Source: Scytalidium lignicola
Lineage: Eukaryota > Ascomycota > Leotiomycetes
Length of the DNA: 63,977 bases
Reading direction: 5' to 3'
Assembly: GCA_002812745.2 (NCBI GenBank)
Contig: NCSJ02000247.1
Location: 1 to 63,977, forward strand
Below the pieces are notes generated by a model. That model was not told the DNA's origin and did no database searches. It saw nothing but the letters and a program-made list of their open reading frames with translations. The position numbers and the translations under genes were made by a program. Shown in pieces: positions 1 through 10,157 of this stretch. Positions within the stretch are counted from its first letter, which is position 1; the number at the start of each line of letters is the position of its first letter.

Positions 1-1469
1 CGTCACCAGTCCATCGATTCCATTCCCGGGCCGAGTACTTGTAGATGATCTCTACATTGGCCTTTTTCAGGACTTGGAATGCCTGGGAGACACTGAGACC
101 ATGAATGACGCCGTTGGAATCGACGTAACGTCCGCCGCCACCACAGCCACCGTTGCGGTAGACGAGTGGACCAACCGGTGGCTCCACTCGGGGGATCAAG
201 ATGGATGCCTGATCTGGCAGGCCCCAGGGCTTGGGCTTCGTCTGGCACGTCTGGAACCAGTAGAAGGCCACGTACCGCAGGGTCCGTGGAATCGTGGCCA
301 GAGTGCCGCTGCCCTCGAACATGTTTTGGCCATCATCGGCGACGCCCATGAGCCTGACTGACATGGTACTATCATTTCGCAGATAGTGGATGAGTGCGTC
401 AGTCAGCTCGTTAAAGCTTACTGGGGCTGCGGGGGGCAGAAGTTAGTCACTGTAATGGCAGTCCCAGGAAGGGCGTGTGCGTTCCAAGAAGTTTGTAATT
501 AGGTTTTTTCCAAGAAGGAGAGTCAATGAAATAGGGTCAGTTTGGGAGATCGTTAGACATGAATCAATCCCATTGTACAGGCAGCTGGTTGTAGGAGGCA
601 GATTTGAATCATTGGTACATGAGTGATAAATGTTTGACATGAAATTAATGGGCTTCCGAGGGAGAGAGGGAGAGAATTACAAAGGAATCCGGAAAGATGG
701 TTTGGTTTGAAGGATCCAGGAGCAGGTCTCGACTGGAATCGCAGAAGGAAATCTCCGACACTCTAGGGCAGCTTGACATGATTGAAAGAAGTCTTGAAAC
801 AAGTCTTGAAAGAAGGAATTGGAAGAAATTTGTATTTAAAGTAAAAGTAAAAGTGAAAGTGAGAGTGAAAGCGAAAGTGAGAGTGAAAGCGAAAGTGAGA
901 AGAAGGCAGAATTCTGAAATACACAACTTACGATATTCGCCGTTGGGGAAGACAATTGAGCCATCAGCCAGGTGGATGGCAAAAGCATGATTCCACTGGT
1001 TCATCCAAGAGGGGGGATCGTTGGTGGGCGGCGCACTTGCACCCTGTACTGCGGGAGGAGTACCGGTAGTAAAGCTAGGGCCAGCAACTGGAGCAGCTTC
1101 AGCAACTTGAGCCAATCCAGCTTGGGCGTAGAATGTGGCTGATGCAGCAGCAGCGGGAGCGGGCGGAGCGGGCGCAATGAGGACTGGTCGGGTGGGATCT
1201 GGAGTCAACGCCGTTCCCACTGGGGCTTGACGAGCTGCAGCATGGGCCATATTCGCGGCTGGTGGTCCTGCAACCATCATGGCTACAGGGGCACGAGGGG
1301 CGAAGGAAGCACTGGTAGGTGGTGCACCGGCAGCACAGACAGTGCGGGCTGCAGGAACACCCGAGCCACTGCTAGGCTGAGCCTGCTGCAAGGTTGATGA
1401 CGGAGGTGTCATCGTGAACGAGCCCGGGTTCAGAAGATCGTAAACGATCTGAGGAGCTCTGCTTGACAT
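1..1469 (-). CDS. Hypothetical Ala/Pro-rich protein, 3' end outside the window
   Basis: I do not recognise this protein. The start is the ATG at 1469, directly after a CAG acceptor, so the 5' leader is probably spliced: a donor near 1685 matches this acceptor and a TATATTTA lies at about 1886-1898 on this strand. Exon 1 (about 928-1469) encodes an Ala/Pro/Thr/Gly-rich low-complexity stretch of roughly 150 residues, then a more ordinary segment with W-x3-F-A-I-H-L-A-D-G. A GTAAGT donor near 928 joins in phase to a CAG acceptor near 435. The next exon runs off the left edge and encodes a well-structured region rich in aromatic residues with a Gly-rich CGGGGR patch, ending inside the window at an aromatic segment. 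The roughly 490-base intron is long for this genome and holds a hexamer microsatellite. The conserved part is downstream, so the N-terminal low complexity may be a linker. Function is unknown. Confidence 0.6.
838..902. repeat. GTGAAA-type hexamer microsatellite
   Basis: An imperfect tandem run of GTGAAA/GCGAAA/GTGAGA units lies inside the long intron of the unknown minus-strand gene at the left edge. Confidence 0.75.
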
Positions 1470-2485
1470 CTGCCAGCAAAAATCCCCGTCAGTAGATGTC
1501 CCAATACAGTGTAGCACGGTACCCTAACACAGCACGGGGAGATGGAGATACGGGGTAGTACCGCAGATGCGGCGAGGGACAGCAAATGAAATGAGACGTG
1601 CCGAGAAATGGCTACAACATGCGGGGGGTGCGTGGTCTAGAACATCATGTCCATGTATGCAACTAAACGATGAAAGACTTACATGGAAAGAAAGCCTGAG
1701 ACTGGCTGATGCTTTTGATGGTTGTGGATCAATGGAGATGTACGAAAGAAGTGTGGTTGTTGATGGAATTGTTTGTGTGTTGTGGTGTTGAAAGAAAGTG
1801 GTGAAGAAGAAAGATGGTTGAAGTTGAAGAAGTGGTTGAAGAGGATGAGAGTTGGGAGAAGTTGAGGTTCACGTCGTGCGCACAGCAATAAATATAGCCA
1901 TGGCAACTGGGATCACTAAATCTTTATACCTCAGATCTATGGCGTTAACTGGGCCAGCAGCAAGGAAGTTAGCGTGTCTGGGTTGTGAGGGATACTTGAG
2001 GGCATTCCCAAGAACTGCAGACGAGGCTGTCCGTACGTGAGCAAGGCTGTGAGAGAATTCACTATCTCCAACTCACTCACCGAACACTCACCAGCCCAAT
2101 GAGTGCCGCTCGCTTACATAGCGTCTCATCAGCCTCGTGAGCAAATCTCCGGTCTGAGGGCCTCCACGGAACAACAATGCTCCGGTACTCCTGGCCAGAT
2201 CGTCGAGGAGCTTCAAGGCTAGGAAGCAGGAAGATAATCCCTTCAAACAGAAGCAACACCCCGAAGATGTCTTCCTGCAGTACGCACGCCTTATGAAACT
2301 TTACATGCATAAAGTAATAATGTATTGAGAACCAAAAAATATTGGACAGCATTAAGATTTACTTTCAATTAAAATAACGCTTGTGCGTGGAGTGTGCGTT
2401 TAAAACTGCCAGCTCCTGACGATTTTGAACACGAAAGCATTCAAAAAACACACACTCACGCTTCATTCCCTCACAACTTTCCAAC
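1470..2485. other. Divergent intergenic region with a spliced 5' leader
   Basis: This is the promoter region between the left-edge gene (-) and SEC22 (+). The part up to about 1880 looks like a C/T-rich, spliced 5' leader of the minus-strand gene. The minus strand at 2077-2352 has an open frame ending in a plausible donor, but it resembles nothing I know and I do not call it a gene. Confidence 0.5.
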
Positions 2486-3480
2486 ATGATCAGGTCTACG
2501 CAAATTGCAAGGCTAGATGGTATGAGCTCCTGCTACAGGCTGTGTCCTCAGAATAGGCTAGCTCATGGACTGACTCTTGACTCCTATAAACAGGCCTGAT
2601 GCTTTGTGCTTCCGTCGATGATGAGGCAGTATGGTCAACACCTCCCTCCTCCCACCTGCGGCTCATGCACAATAAATACTGATCCCAATGTGGTACAGAC
2701 CGAGTCGTCACTGGCTGAGATCAAGTCACAAGTGAAGATGGTTCTCAGAAGGCTCAATCGGAATTCAGAACCCCAAGCTAGTATTGAGAGTGGACAATAC
2801 ACATTACAGTATGTTACCACATCTCCTATAGTTCTATTTTCCCTCAGAAAGTTTGAGTCCTCGAAAATGCAATATCATTATAAAGAACGCAGTCTAGACA
2901 ATGAATGCTTTTCTTCGAGATAGAAGAGAATAAACTCCCAGAAACTATTACTCAATCGAAAAAATATGACCCCAGCTAATCACCAAATGCTCTTCTCCTT
3001 CTAGCTACCAAATTACCGACAACATAGTCTACCTCTGCATAACCAACCACTCCTACCCCCGCAAGCTAGCCTTCACCTACCTCTCCGACCTCGCCACTGA
3101 ATTCAGCACCACCTACCCCCCAGGNCCAAGTCCACAGCCCCAGTCTCCGCCCCTANCGNCCTTCANTGGAATTCGATACCTTCATCAGCCGCACCAAATC
3201 AACCTACTCTGACACACGTGCCACGCAAAATCTTGACAAGCTGAACGACGAGCTACGCGACGTCACCCAGGTCATGACCAAGAACATCGAGGACTTGTTA
3301 TATCGCGGAGATAGTCTTGAGCGTATGGGAGAGGTTAGTAGTCGATTGAGGGAAGATAGTCGGAAGTATCGGAAGGCGGCGGTGAGGATTAATTGGGAGC
3401 TTTTGTTACAGCAGTATGGACCGGTCGCGGCAGTGGGGTTTATTATTATTGTGTTTATTTGGTGGAGGTTTGTGTCATAG
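2486..3480 (+). CDS. SEC22: R-SNARE Sec22
   Basis: Sec22 is an ER-Golgi v-SNARE that acts in COPII and retrograde COPI vesicle fusion. There are four exons: 2486-2519, 2594-2628, 2699-2808 and 3005-3480. The N-terminus begins MIRSTQIARLDGLML, the classic start of the family's longin domain, followed by the conserved LRRLNRNSEPQASIESG segment. The SNARE motif carries the zero-layer arginine in LLYRGDSLERM (Arg about 159), and a C-terminal membrane anchor rich in Val/Ile/Phe/Trp ends the protein. Exon 4 contains four Ns (3125, 3156, 3159, 3166). Omitting them gives LRPYAFMEFDTFI, the expected family sequence, and a 216-residue protein, the usual length. Keeping them shifts the frame, so the gene is intact and the Ns are artefacts. 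Confidence 0.95.
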
Positions 3481-3821
3481 GGGAGGTGCTAGTATTTGTG
3501 TATATCAGAGCGGTTAGGCCTTTAAGGAGATTATNCCCCCCCCAATTTCTCATCTTCCGTTATTATTCCCCCTTTTTTTCCAATGGCGTTTTCTCTAGTT
3601 TGTGCTAAAATAAGGTGTAACAATAAAAGGATGAGATATTCAACAAGCATGAAAACAGGGAGCCTAGTTCCTGGGAGTAGAGTGTTGTTTCTTACCNTTT
3701 TTTTCTCCAGTATTATTTTAAGTAAGGCTTTGTAGTATTAAATGATGAAGAGGAGTTCTACATTTTTTTACTTGTATTCTGTTTCATACATAATGGGTTA
3801 TGAAGATTCATTGCTCAAAGA

Positions 3822-3875
3822 GAAGATTCTATATAACTCCCACATACTTCCCTATCTATATGATATAGAATCTTC
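3822..3875. repeat. 13-bp perfect inverted repeat
   Basis: GAAGATTCTATAT (3822-3834) is followed 28 bases later by its exact reverse complement ATATAGAATCTTC (3863-3875). It could fold as a hairpin in an RNA crossing this AT-rich spacer. Confidence 0.7.
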
Positions 3876-4283
3876 ATCACAAGAGAAAACAATATTGTCT
3901 AGACTCGGTTATAGCAGATGTATTCTCAAGTACTTTTCCTTTCCGGTAATAGCTAACTGTTGCACTGGGTATATTCCGAGGCTGTAAACGGGACCTACTT
4001 CTTTCCTAATTCCACAAAACATTGTTACTAGTCATTTCAATGGCATTTTATCTCTCGCAATATTATTAAGAACAGTATTCTTTCAAAAAGCATTTCAATT
4101 CACCGCCTTCTCTAATAAGCAGCAATGGATGTCAGAAAGCTTAGGGTGGGGGGTTTTCACTCTCACATATTGATTGTCTACCGCACTGCTGCGGAGTTGG
4201 AGAGATGCAATCACAACCAGGTATAAAGTTAATCGATATATTTCACACAATTCTACACACGAGCGTATATTCTCAACATCTGC

Positions 4284-4466
4284 ATGATGTCTCCCATCGC
4301 TCAGCTTGTGCACCAAGCTCGAAAACGACAGTGGAGTTTGAAATCCCACTACAATGCGGTGACTCGAACCTATCCTCAATCCAGCGATTCTGCCCGTCAA
4401 ACCTCCCCTCACCGCCTATCAAAAAAGTTCGAGGCACTTCGCCGCCATACCCATAGTTCCCTCTGA
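4284..4466 (+). CDS. Possible 60-residue upstream ORF of PABA synthase
   Basis: The frame starts MMSPIAQLVHQARKRQW and is rich in Arg, Ser and His. It ends 83 bases before the PABA synthase ATG and does not overlap it. Base composition is less AT-rich than the flanks. It could be a uORF in the 5' leader of the synthase gene, a small orphan gene, or chance. I recognise no family. Confidence 0.2.
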   Translation: MMSPIAQLVHQARKRQWSLKSHYNAVTRTYPQSSDSARQTSPHRLSKKFEALRRHTHSSL

Positions 4467-4549
4467 ACCCAGCAATTTATGAGGACAAATTCCCCCTCCT
4501 ACCTTCCAATCTCCTCTAAAGATCATTTTATTTCTTCCGCTGTGATAAT

Positions 4550-7183
4550 ATGCCCACTCCCAAGCCACTCGTTCTCTTCATAGATGCCTACGACAGCTTC
4601 TCAAACAACATTATTTCCCTCCTGGAAACCCACCTCCTGGTCTCCGTGCGTACCGTGAAGATCGATGATCCGGTTCTGCTGAACAGTGAGGATGCTCTGC
4701 TCACGGAGCTACGCCACTATGCTGCCGTGGTGTGTGGTCCTGGTCCCGGATCGCCTGCCATTGATGCCGATGTCGGCATCATGAAGCGGATCTGGAAGTT
4801 AGCGGATGAGGAGGTGCTTCCTGTCCTGGGCATTTGCATGGGGTTTCAGAGCTTGTGTTTGGAGTTTGGAGCTGAGATTAAGAGGTTGAAGGAGCCGCAG
4901 CATGGGATGATCAGGTTGGTCGAGCATGTTGGGACGTGTGGTAAAGAACGAGGACGGAGTATCTTCACTGGCGTGGAGGAGGTTTATGCTACGCTTTACC
5001 AGAGTCTTGGGGCTGATATTGGCCAGTATGCTATTCCTGATGAGGGTTGGGAAGAGAAGAGGTGGCTTCCAACTGAGAAATGTCCGGATCTGTTCCCCTT
5101 GGCATGGGTCGATGGACGGAAATACGGCATGGATGATCATCGACTCTTGGTTGGAGTTAGACATGGAACTAAACCGTTTTCTGCGCTTCAGTATCATCCC
5201 GAGTCCATTTGCACAAACAACGCGGCTGTTAGGGTGATTCAGAATTGGTTTGAAGATGCCCAGAGCTGGAACCAGACTTTTAGACAGAAACCGACCTGTT
5301 CTGAGGGACCGATTCGGGGCCAATTTGCTACTCGGGCTAGTCTCCTGAGTCAATTCCAATCTGAGCGCTCGGACACGACAACTATTAATAGGGAGAGTGA
5401 TTCTCACTACAGTTCAGATGGAGATGCGGATCTAGATGACTTATTGGGCCCTCACATGAATTTGGGCAGCATCTACTTATGCAAGACCATTCCGTTAGGC
5501 AAACTCTCAGTCCCTGACATTGCAGAGTGTGTGGACCCGACAGGCCAGGACAAAATCATTTTGGAGTCTACCAATGCTTACCAAAATTATGCTGGTACAA
5601 AGGACGTCAAAGGCAGATATAGTATAATTGCTGTTGACGTCTCAGAAAGCACCACATTCCAGTACACTGTCTCAAGCGATCAAGTCATGATTTCTACACC
5701 TCTTCGAAAAGGACCTTCTTCCTCTGCTCACCGATCCGTCTCCGTGGCTACTCATGCTGGAGTATGGCCTTTGCTTGCAGAATTTCTCGACAAGCGTCGG
5801 GTGACTGATGGGAATCCCAGGTCACCGTTCTGGGGAGGATTCATGGGTTACACAACTTATGAACTAGGCTTGGAGAGTATTGATGTGAGGAGCAAAGGAA
5901 ATGGCTGTGGTGTTGACGGGACGAGACCAGATCTACACTTTACTTGGATTACACGAAGCATTGTGGTAGATCATATGAAACATTCAATCTACGTACAGGA
6001 ACTACTGGAAAAAGAAGTCCAAAGCCTGGAGGGATACAGCACTGCCTGGATGGATTCAGTTGCTGCAAGACTGATAACACTATCTAAAACATCAGGGCAG
6101 GCCCGCACTAATGGACTTTCGCCGAATGGTTATCACAACCTACATAATAAATCCCCCAGTCCATCGAACAGTCTGAAGTCTATCCGTCTTCCCGGTGACG
6201 TGAAATACGAATCCAAAGTCAGCCAATGCCAGTCATACATCCGTAGCGGCGACTCCTACGAGCTCTGTCTGACCGATCAAACAACTGTAAAGCGAATTAA
6301 GCTTTCATCAAACAGCACAAAGCTTACAAATGATTCAATCGCACCCACGAATGGACACGTTGCTATAGCAGCGGACGACTCTTGGGCCCTTTACAAAGCC
6401 CTTCGCAAACGCCAACCAGCACCCTTTGCATCATTCATCCGCCTTGGTCCCGCAACCCTCGTGAGCAGCAGCCCAGAGCGCTTCGTCAAATGGGACGAAA
6501 CTGGACGATGCGAGCTCCGTCCCATGAAAGGCACCGTCCGTAAGTCCTCTTCTGTGTCAACACTCGAGCAGGCATCAGCACTGTTGCAGATTCCTAAAGA
6601 GCAAGCTGAGAACCTCATGATTGTTGATTTGGTACGACATGATCTACATGGAGTTTGTGGGTCAGGAAATGTATCAGTTCCGCGATTGATGGTTGTTGAG
6701 GAATATGCTTCTGTGTTTCAGATGATATCGGTAGTTGTTGGGAAGATTCCTCCTCAAGTCAATGCCGCTCCTCCTCCTAGCAGTACTGTTAATGTGGGAA
6801 CGAGTAAGAAGTATACGGGGCTCGATGTCCTTGCTGCGAGTCTTCCTCCAGGATCCATGACTGGAGCGCCGAAGAAGAGGTCCTGCGAGGTCTTGCAGGA
6901 GATTGAGGAAGGTATGCCTAGGAGTTTGTATAGTGGTGTTGTCGGGTACATGGATGTGGGTGGCAGAGGGGATTTCAGTGTTACTATTAGGTGCATGTTC
7001 CGCTGGGATGACGAGGATGAAGGCGTTTTGGAGCCAACTGGTGTTGAAGATGAGATGATTCGCACTGAGACATGGCATATTGGGGCTGGTGGTGCTGTTA
7101 CCACGCTTAGCACACCCGAGGGGGAGAGAGAGGAGATGTTGACGAAGTTGAATGGAACTTTGGGTCTCTTTAAGGATTCCTAG
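4550..7183 (+). CDS. ABZ1: p-Aminobenzoate (ADC) synthase, fused glutaminase and chorismate domains
   Basis: This enzyme converts chorismate and glutamine to 4-amino-4-deoxychorismate, the committed step towards p-aminobenzoate and folate, presumably in the cytosol. The gene is a single exon of 877 residues. Residues 7-235 form a class I glutamine amidotransferase: oxyanion-loop GPGPGSP at 63-69, nucleophile Cys96 in GICMGFQ, and His216/Glu218 in YHPES. Residues about 300-480 match the anthranilate-synthase component I N-terminal region. Residues about 550-870 are the chorismate-binding domain, with SYELCLTDQTT, VSSSPERF, LRPMKGT and GSMTGAPKKRS (about 768-778). The fused PabA-PabB layout is the fungal and plant form. 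The related TrpE/TrpG enzyme is less likely because of the N-terminal fused glutaminase and the Abz1-like spacing. No catalytic residue is missing. Confidence 0.95.
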   Translation: MPTPKPLVLFIDAYDSFSNNIISLLETHLLVSVRTVKIDDPVLLNSEDALLTELRHYAAVVCGPGPGSPAIDADVGIMKRIWKLADEEVLPVLGICMGFQSLCLEFGAEIKRLKEPQHGMIRLVEHVGTCGKERGRSIFTGVEEVYATLYQSLGADIGQYAIPDEGWEEKRWLPTEKCPDLFPLAWVDGRKYGMDDHRLLVGVRHGTKPFSALQYHPESICTNNAAVRVIQNWFEDAQSWNQTFRQKPTCSEGPIRGQFATRASLLSQFQSERSDTTTINRESDSHYSSDGDADLDDLLGPHMNLGSIYLCKTIPLGKLSVPDIAECVDPTGQDKIILESTNAYQNYAGTKDVKGRYSIIAVDVSESTTFQYTVSSDQVMISTPLRKGPSSSAHRSVSVATHAGVWPLLAEFLDKRRVTDGNPRSPFWGGFMGYTTYELGLESIDVRSKGNGCGVDGTRPDLHFTWITRSIVVDHMKHSIYVQELLEKEVQSLEGYSTAWMDSVAARLITLSKTSGQARTNGLSPNGYHNLHNKSPSPSNSLKSIRLPGDVKYESKVSQCQSYIRSGDSYELCLTDQTTVKRIKLSSNSTKLTNDSIAPTNGHVAIAADDSWALYKALRKRQPAPFASFIRLGPATLVSSSPERFVKWDETGRCELRPMKGTVRKSSSVSTLEQASALLQIPKEQAENLMIVDLVRHDLHGVCGSGNVSVPRLMVVEEYASVFQMISVVVGKIPPQVNAAPPPSSTVNVGTSKKYTGLDVLAASLPPGSMTGAPKKRSCEVLQEIEEGMPRSLYSGVVGYMDVGGRGDFSVTIRCMFRWDDEDEGVLEPTGVEDEMIRTETWHIGAGGAVTTLSTPEGEREEMLTKLNGTLGLFKDS

Positions 7184-7715
7184 GTCCAAGAAGGGGTTTT
7201 TATTAGGTACACAGCACTGTTTTATTTTTATCTTTTAGGAAACAGGAGTTTGGGATTAGAAAGGCGAGTACTCAACGTACAGGACGGGTTTAGGGCGCCT
7301 GGTTAGAAAGGATTACAAGGATAAGGACATACATGGGATCTGAATTTCAACTCAACGATACCCTTTTTTAGAAGAACAGAACTATACAGGAGAATCCTAC
7401 AAACCAATAGGCAATAATTTCATTTCAAGTGTAAATAATGAAGCCCTTCTCGCATAACCAAGGCCCGCATAGTTCATAACACACCAGATCCGCTCATGCC
7501 TGCCTGTTAGGTAGGGGATACACATATGTACATTGGTACAAAAAAAAGAGAATATAACCCCGTCGAATTAAAACATAATGAAACAGCGCAACCTCCTTCC
7601 TTCCTTCCCTGCTCAATTGTCCAATCCTATAGTTTCTTTCCCCCATTCCCCAAAATAATTTCACCTCATTTCATGATCCAACAATCTTCCAAATTATCCC
7701 GATGAAAGATTAAGA
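7184..7715. other. Convergent intergenic region
   Basis: These are the 3' flanks of PABA synthase (+) and VPS55 (-). It is AT-rich with pyrimidine runs near 7590-7640. I see no gene. Confidence 0.6.
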
Positions 7716-8233
7716 TTAAAACTCCTGCTCCTCCTGGAAGAACATCGAAAAGCTAATAATCGTCCCATAAATCAGCAATCCCCCAATAATACTCATCACC
7801 ATTGCCGGAAGCACAATAATATGGCTATGAGCCAACAACGCCGGCAGAGCTATACCCATCAACACCAGGAACCCCGTGCAGAAGCGGCCAAAGTCCACCA
7901 CCGCGCTGCCGGAGCTCTCGACGAAGTCATCGGGGTTGGCGCAGCGGCCGCAGATCCAGTTCGGGATCGGTGCGAGCACGTAGGTTGCAACAACTAGGAG
8001 CGGGAGGTATTGGTGGAAGAGAGCGCAGGAGAGGATAACGAGGAGGAAACCTATTGCTAGGACCTGTGGTGAGAAAACGAGGGGTTAGCTGTGAGGCTGA
8101 AGATGCTAGGTGGTACTAGCCAAGCAAGAGCTTGGAAATGTAGTGGGGGGAGGAGCGAGAAATTGAGACGGCAGATATGAAGAATCAGACGTACGAAGGA
8201 GAGGGAGATGATAGTTTTGAGGCCCGCGGCCAT
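7716..8233 (-). CDS. VPS55: Vps55 endosomal sorting protein
   Basis: Vps55 is a small four-span membrane protein (LEPROT/OB-RGRP family) that works with Vps68 in late endosome-to-vacuole trafficking. Exon 1 is 8195-8233 (MAAGLKTIISLSF) and exon 2 is 7716-8063, joined in phase 0 across a GTACGT...CAG intron. The product is 128 residues, the usual family size. The family hallmark APIPNWICGRC, followed by an FVESSGSAVVDFGRF segment, lies in the middle. Four hydrophobic stretches are visible, and the C-terminus is short and acidic (FFQEEQEF). The ATG at 8233 gives the family's normal N-terminus. Confidence 0.95.
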
Positions 8234-8819
8234 GTTGATCTTTGGGAAATGCACTTTGGATGGTTTGAACGGGTTAAGGTTCTAGAAATTCGGTGGTTTG
8301 GTAAAAGAGTGCTCGGCGCTTGTAAGCTTTGATTGATGGAGGTCTCTTCAGTTCGTGCAGTGCTATTCCTCTTGCTTTATCGATTGGCCCTGGATCGGTA
8401 TTCGAAGGCTACACTGTTTGCGCAGATACTTCAGATTGTGATGTCGACTGTTAAGAGATTGTGGGAGGCCTTGCGCCGAGCTCACGGCTGACGTTGCTAG
8501 GTCTGGATATTTAGTGCCTCAGGCATTAAAAGGTATTTAAGGCACAAATTGATGTTTGGTACGAATGACGTCCTTCTACCAATATAAAATTGTACAATTT
8601 TTCATTACGGTTTTATTTTCATTCAGCAAAGATATCTCTCAGCTAGAATTCAGTGACAGTAAGTGGTGAATTTATTTCTACGGATATATTACTGCTTGAA
8701 GAGCCGGCAGTTATTCTCTCCGCTGCAAACTATGCCCCTTTGGTGTTAAGTACGCGCGTACATATCAATTCCGTATAGAACGGTATCACGTATATTTCTT
8801 CTACTTTGACATTGAAGAG
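8234..8819. other. Intergenic region, no gene seen
   Basis: This is the 5' flank of VPS55 and the 3' flank of the carbonic anhydrase gene. A TGCCTCAGGCATTAAAA-like stretch near 8515 has a related GCCTCAGGCCTCAAAA stretch near 10218, possibly remnants of one dispersed repeat. Confidence 0.4.
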
Positions 8820-9579
8820 TCAAGCTTTCACTGGTGTAAGCAACCCAGTCTTGATATCATAGACAAATCCACGAGTACGACCAGCAAGTTCCTTCCTAAT
8901 AAAAGGGGAGTTCTTGAGGAGTGCCACATCATCTCGAACGCTTTGCTCGATACTGGGGAGGTATCAGTGCGTGATATCGTGTCCTAAAATGTTACACACT
9001 TACTCGGTGATAGCACCAAATTCCATGGTTTCAATTTCTTTATTGTCTGGGTGACGTTCCCTCAAAATACCCCGAATCTGTTGATTTGTGAAACGCGATG
9101 TTCCACAATCTACAGAAGACCATGTTAGCATAATTTCAAAGATAAGACCGCAGGATGACATACCTGTATGGTGAATAATAATGATATCGTCGAAGCCCAA
9201 CTCGATATCCAGAGCAATGATGGCCTCCATTTCCGGAGCCACATGACCACAAGCATTGCGAAAAACAACTATGCCATCTACAGAAGTTAGGTGACCTTTG
9301 ATCTGAATTTTCAAATGAATTTTCAATGATATCGAACCTCGTGGCGTTATATTGAATATGTTCTCAGGAGAACAACGTGGATCCGCACAAGTTATGATGA
9401 GGATGTGAGCCAGATCCATTAACATGGCCCTGAATTCATCAAAAGAAGGATATGGACGGTGGGTCTTAGCAACTTCCCTGATTCATGTTTATTAGCTGAA
9501 ACTTCGGTGCAGTTATGAGCAGAACAACACACTCGTTGCGCTGTACAAGGTCCTGAACGGTCACGGTTGAGGCCGCCAT
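8820..9579 (-). CDS. Beta-class carbonic anhydrase
   Basis: The enzyme interconverts CO2 and bicarbonate and is probably cytosolic, since no targeting signal is visible. There are five exons: 9533-9579, 9338-9477, 9164-9277, 9004-9109 and 8820-8952. All junctions are in phase and give 179 residues. Zinc-site residues of the beta class are present: Cys46-x-Asp48-x-Arg50 (CADPR) and His99-x2-Cys102 (HTDC). FRNACG, typical of the family, lies between them. At 179 residues it is one of the short fungal beta-carbonic anhydrases rather than the longer Nce103 type with an N-terminal extension. Introns are 50-65 bases. The start follows a purine-rich leader and gives MAASTVTVQDLV. Confidence 0.9.
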
Positions 9580-9705
9580 TTTATGAAATTTCTCAGAGAA
9601 GAAACTTCTAGATCTTGATAAGTAGATCAAAGGTATATTGGATTGATTATTGAAGTGCTGGTATTGACGAAAAGAAAAGGAGACCGTTGGAATAGAGAGA
9701 GCTCA

Positions 9706-10095
9706 TTACTTATAGATGGCTTCCATGGACTTGCGGGTCATCTCTTTGACCGATGCTGCAATTCACAAGAGATATGGCTTTCTTGATTTCAAATTCGGTC
9801 TCTATAGATTGACCATTGAACAACTAGGAGACATACCCCTCTGGACTCCAAAGGATTGATCGCCAGCGATAGCTCTGCCAGCCACAAGATCTATGGAAGA
9901 CAAAATTCTTAGATCAGACATCAAGGAGTTGAAGCCTGCCGAGGCTGGCTCAGGAATCATAATGTTCTGGACATTCAAATTGTTCCGGAAGCGATAAGCC
10001 TCTCGGAGAAAGAGAGCAATCTTTCAATTATGATTATCAATCATATCTAGCGAGGACAATTGCTACGTCTAGAGATTCAGGCAACCAACGATGAG
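9706..10095 (-). pseudogene. Three-exon C-terminal gene fragment, family not recognised
   Basis: A spliced reading frame can be followed on the minus strand. It reads HRWLPESLD, then (GTAGCA donor and AAG acceptor near 10030-10075) IALFLREAYRFRNNL and onwards, then (GTATGT donor near 9837, CAG acceptor near 9757) ASVKEMTRKSMEAIYK and a TAA stop at 9706-9708. The phases agree and the protein sequence looks natural. Upstream, the frame runs into an AACGGG-type simple repeat (about 10115-10155) and no start or N-terminal domain is found. I read this as the 3' end of a gene whose 5' part is gone or unrecognisable. I cannot name the family, and a short intact gene with an unseen first exon is not excluded. 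Confidence 0.35.
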
Positions 10096-10114
10096 ATGTC
10101 CAAGAACATAAAGG

Positions 10115-10157
10115 ATGAAGGGAACGGGAACGGGAACGAGAACGAAAACGAGAGCGA
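10115..10157. repeat. GGAACG-type hexamer repeat
   Basis: Short imperfect tandem run of GGGAACG/GAGAACG/GAAAACG units at the upstream edge of the gene fragment. Confidence 0.6.

Larger units (their letters stand above)
3481..4549. other. AT-rich intergenic region
   Basis: This holds the 3' flank of SEC22 and the 5' flank of PABA synthase. The sequence is AT-rich, with Ns before homopolymers at 3535 and 3697. It contains a 13-bp inverted repeat (3822-3875) and a short ORF (4284-4466), both listed separately. I see no other gene. Confidence 0.6.

Noticed and set aside
697..990. Plus-strand frame with a Lys/Val repeat
   Set aside because: It is the translation of the GTGAAA microsatellite inside an intron of the opposite-strand gene.
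2077..2352. Minus-strand frame ending at a plausible splice donor
   Set aside because: No partner exon with conserved content was found and it sits in the SEC22 promoter region.
4309..4372. Minus-strand B-box-like GGTTCGAGTC suggesting a tRNA
   Set aside because: The flanking bases do not pair as a T-arm, no good A box lies at the right distance and there is no terminator run.
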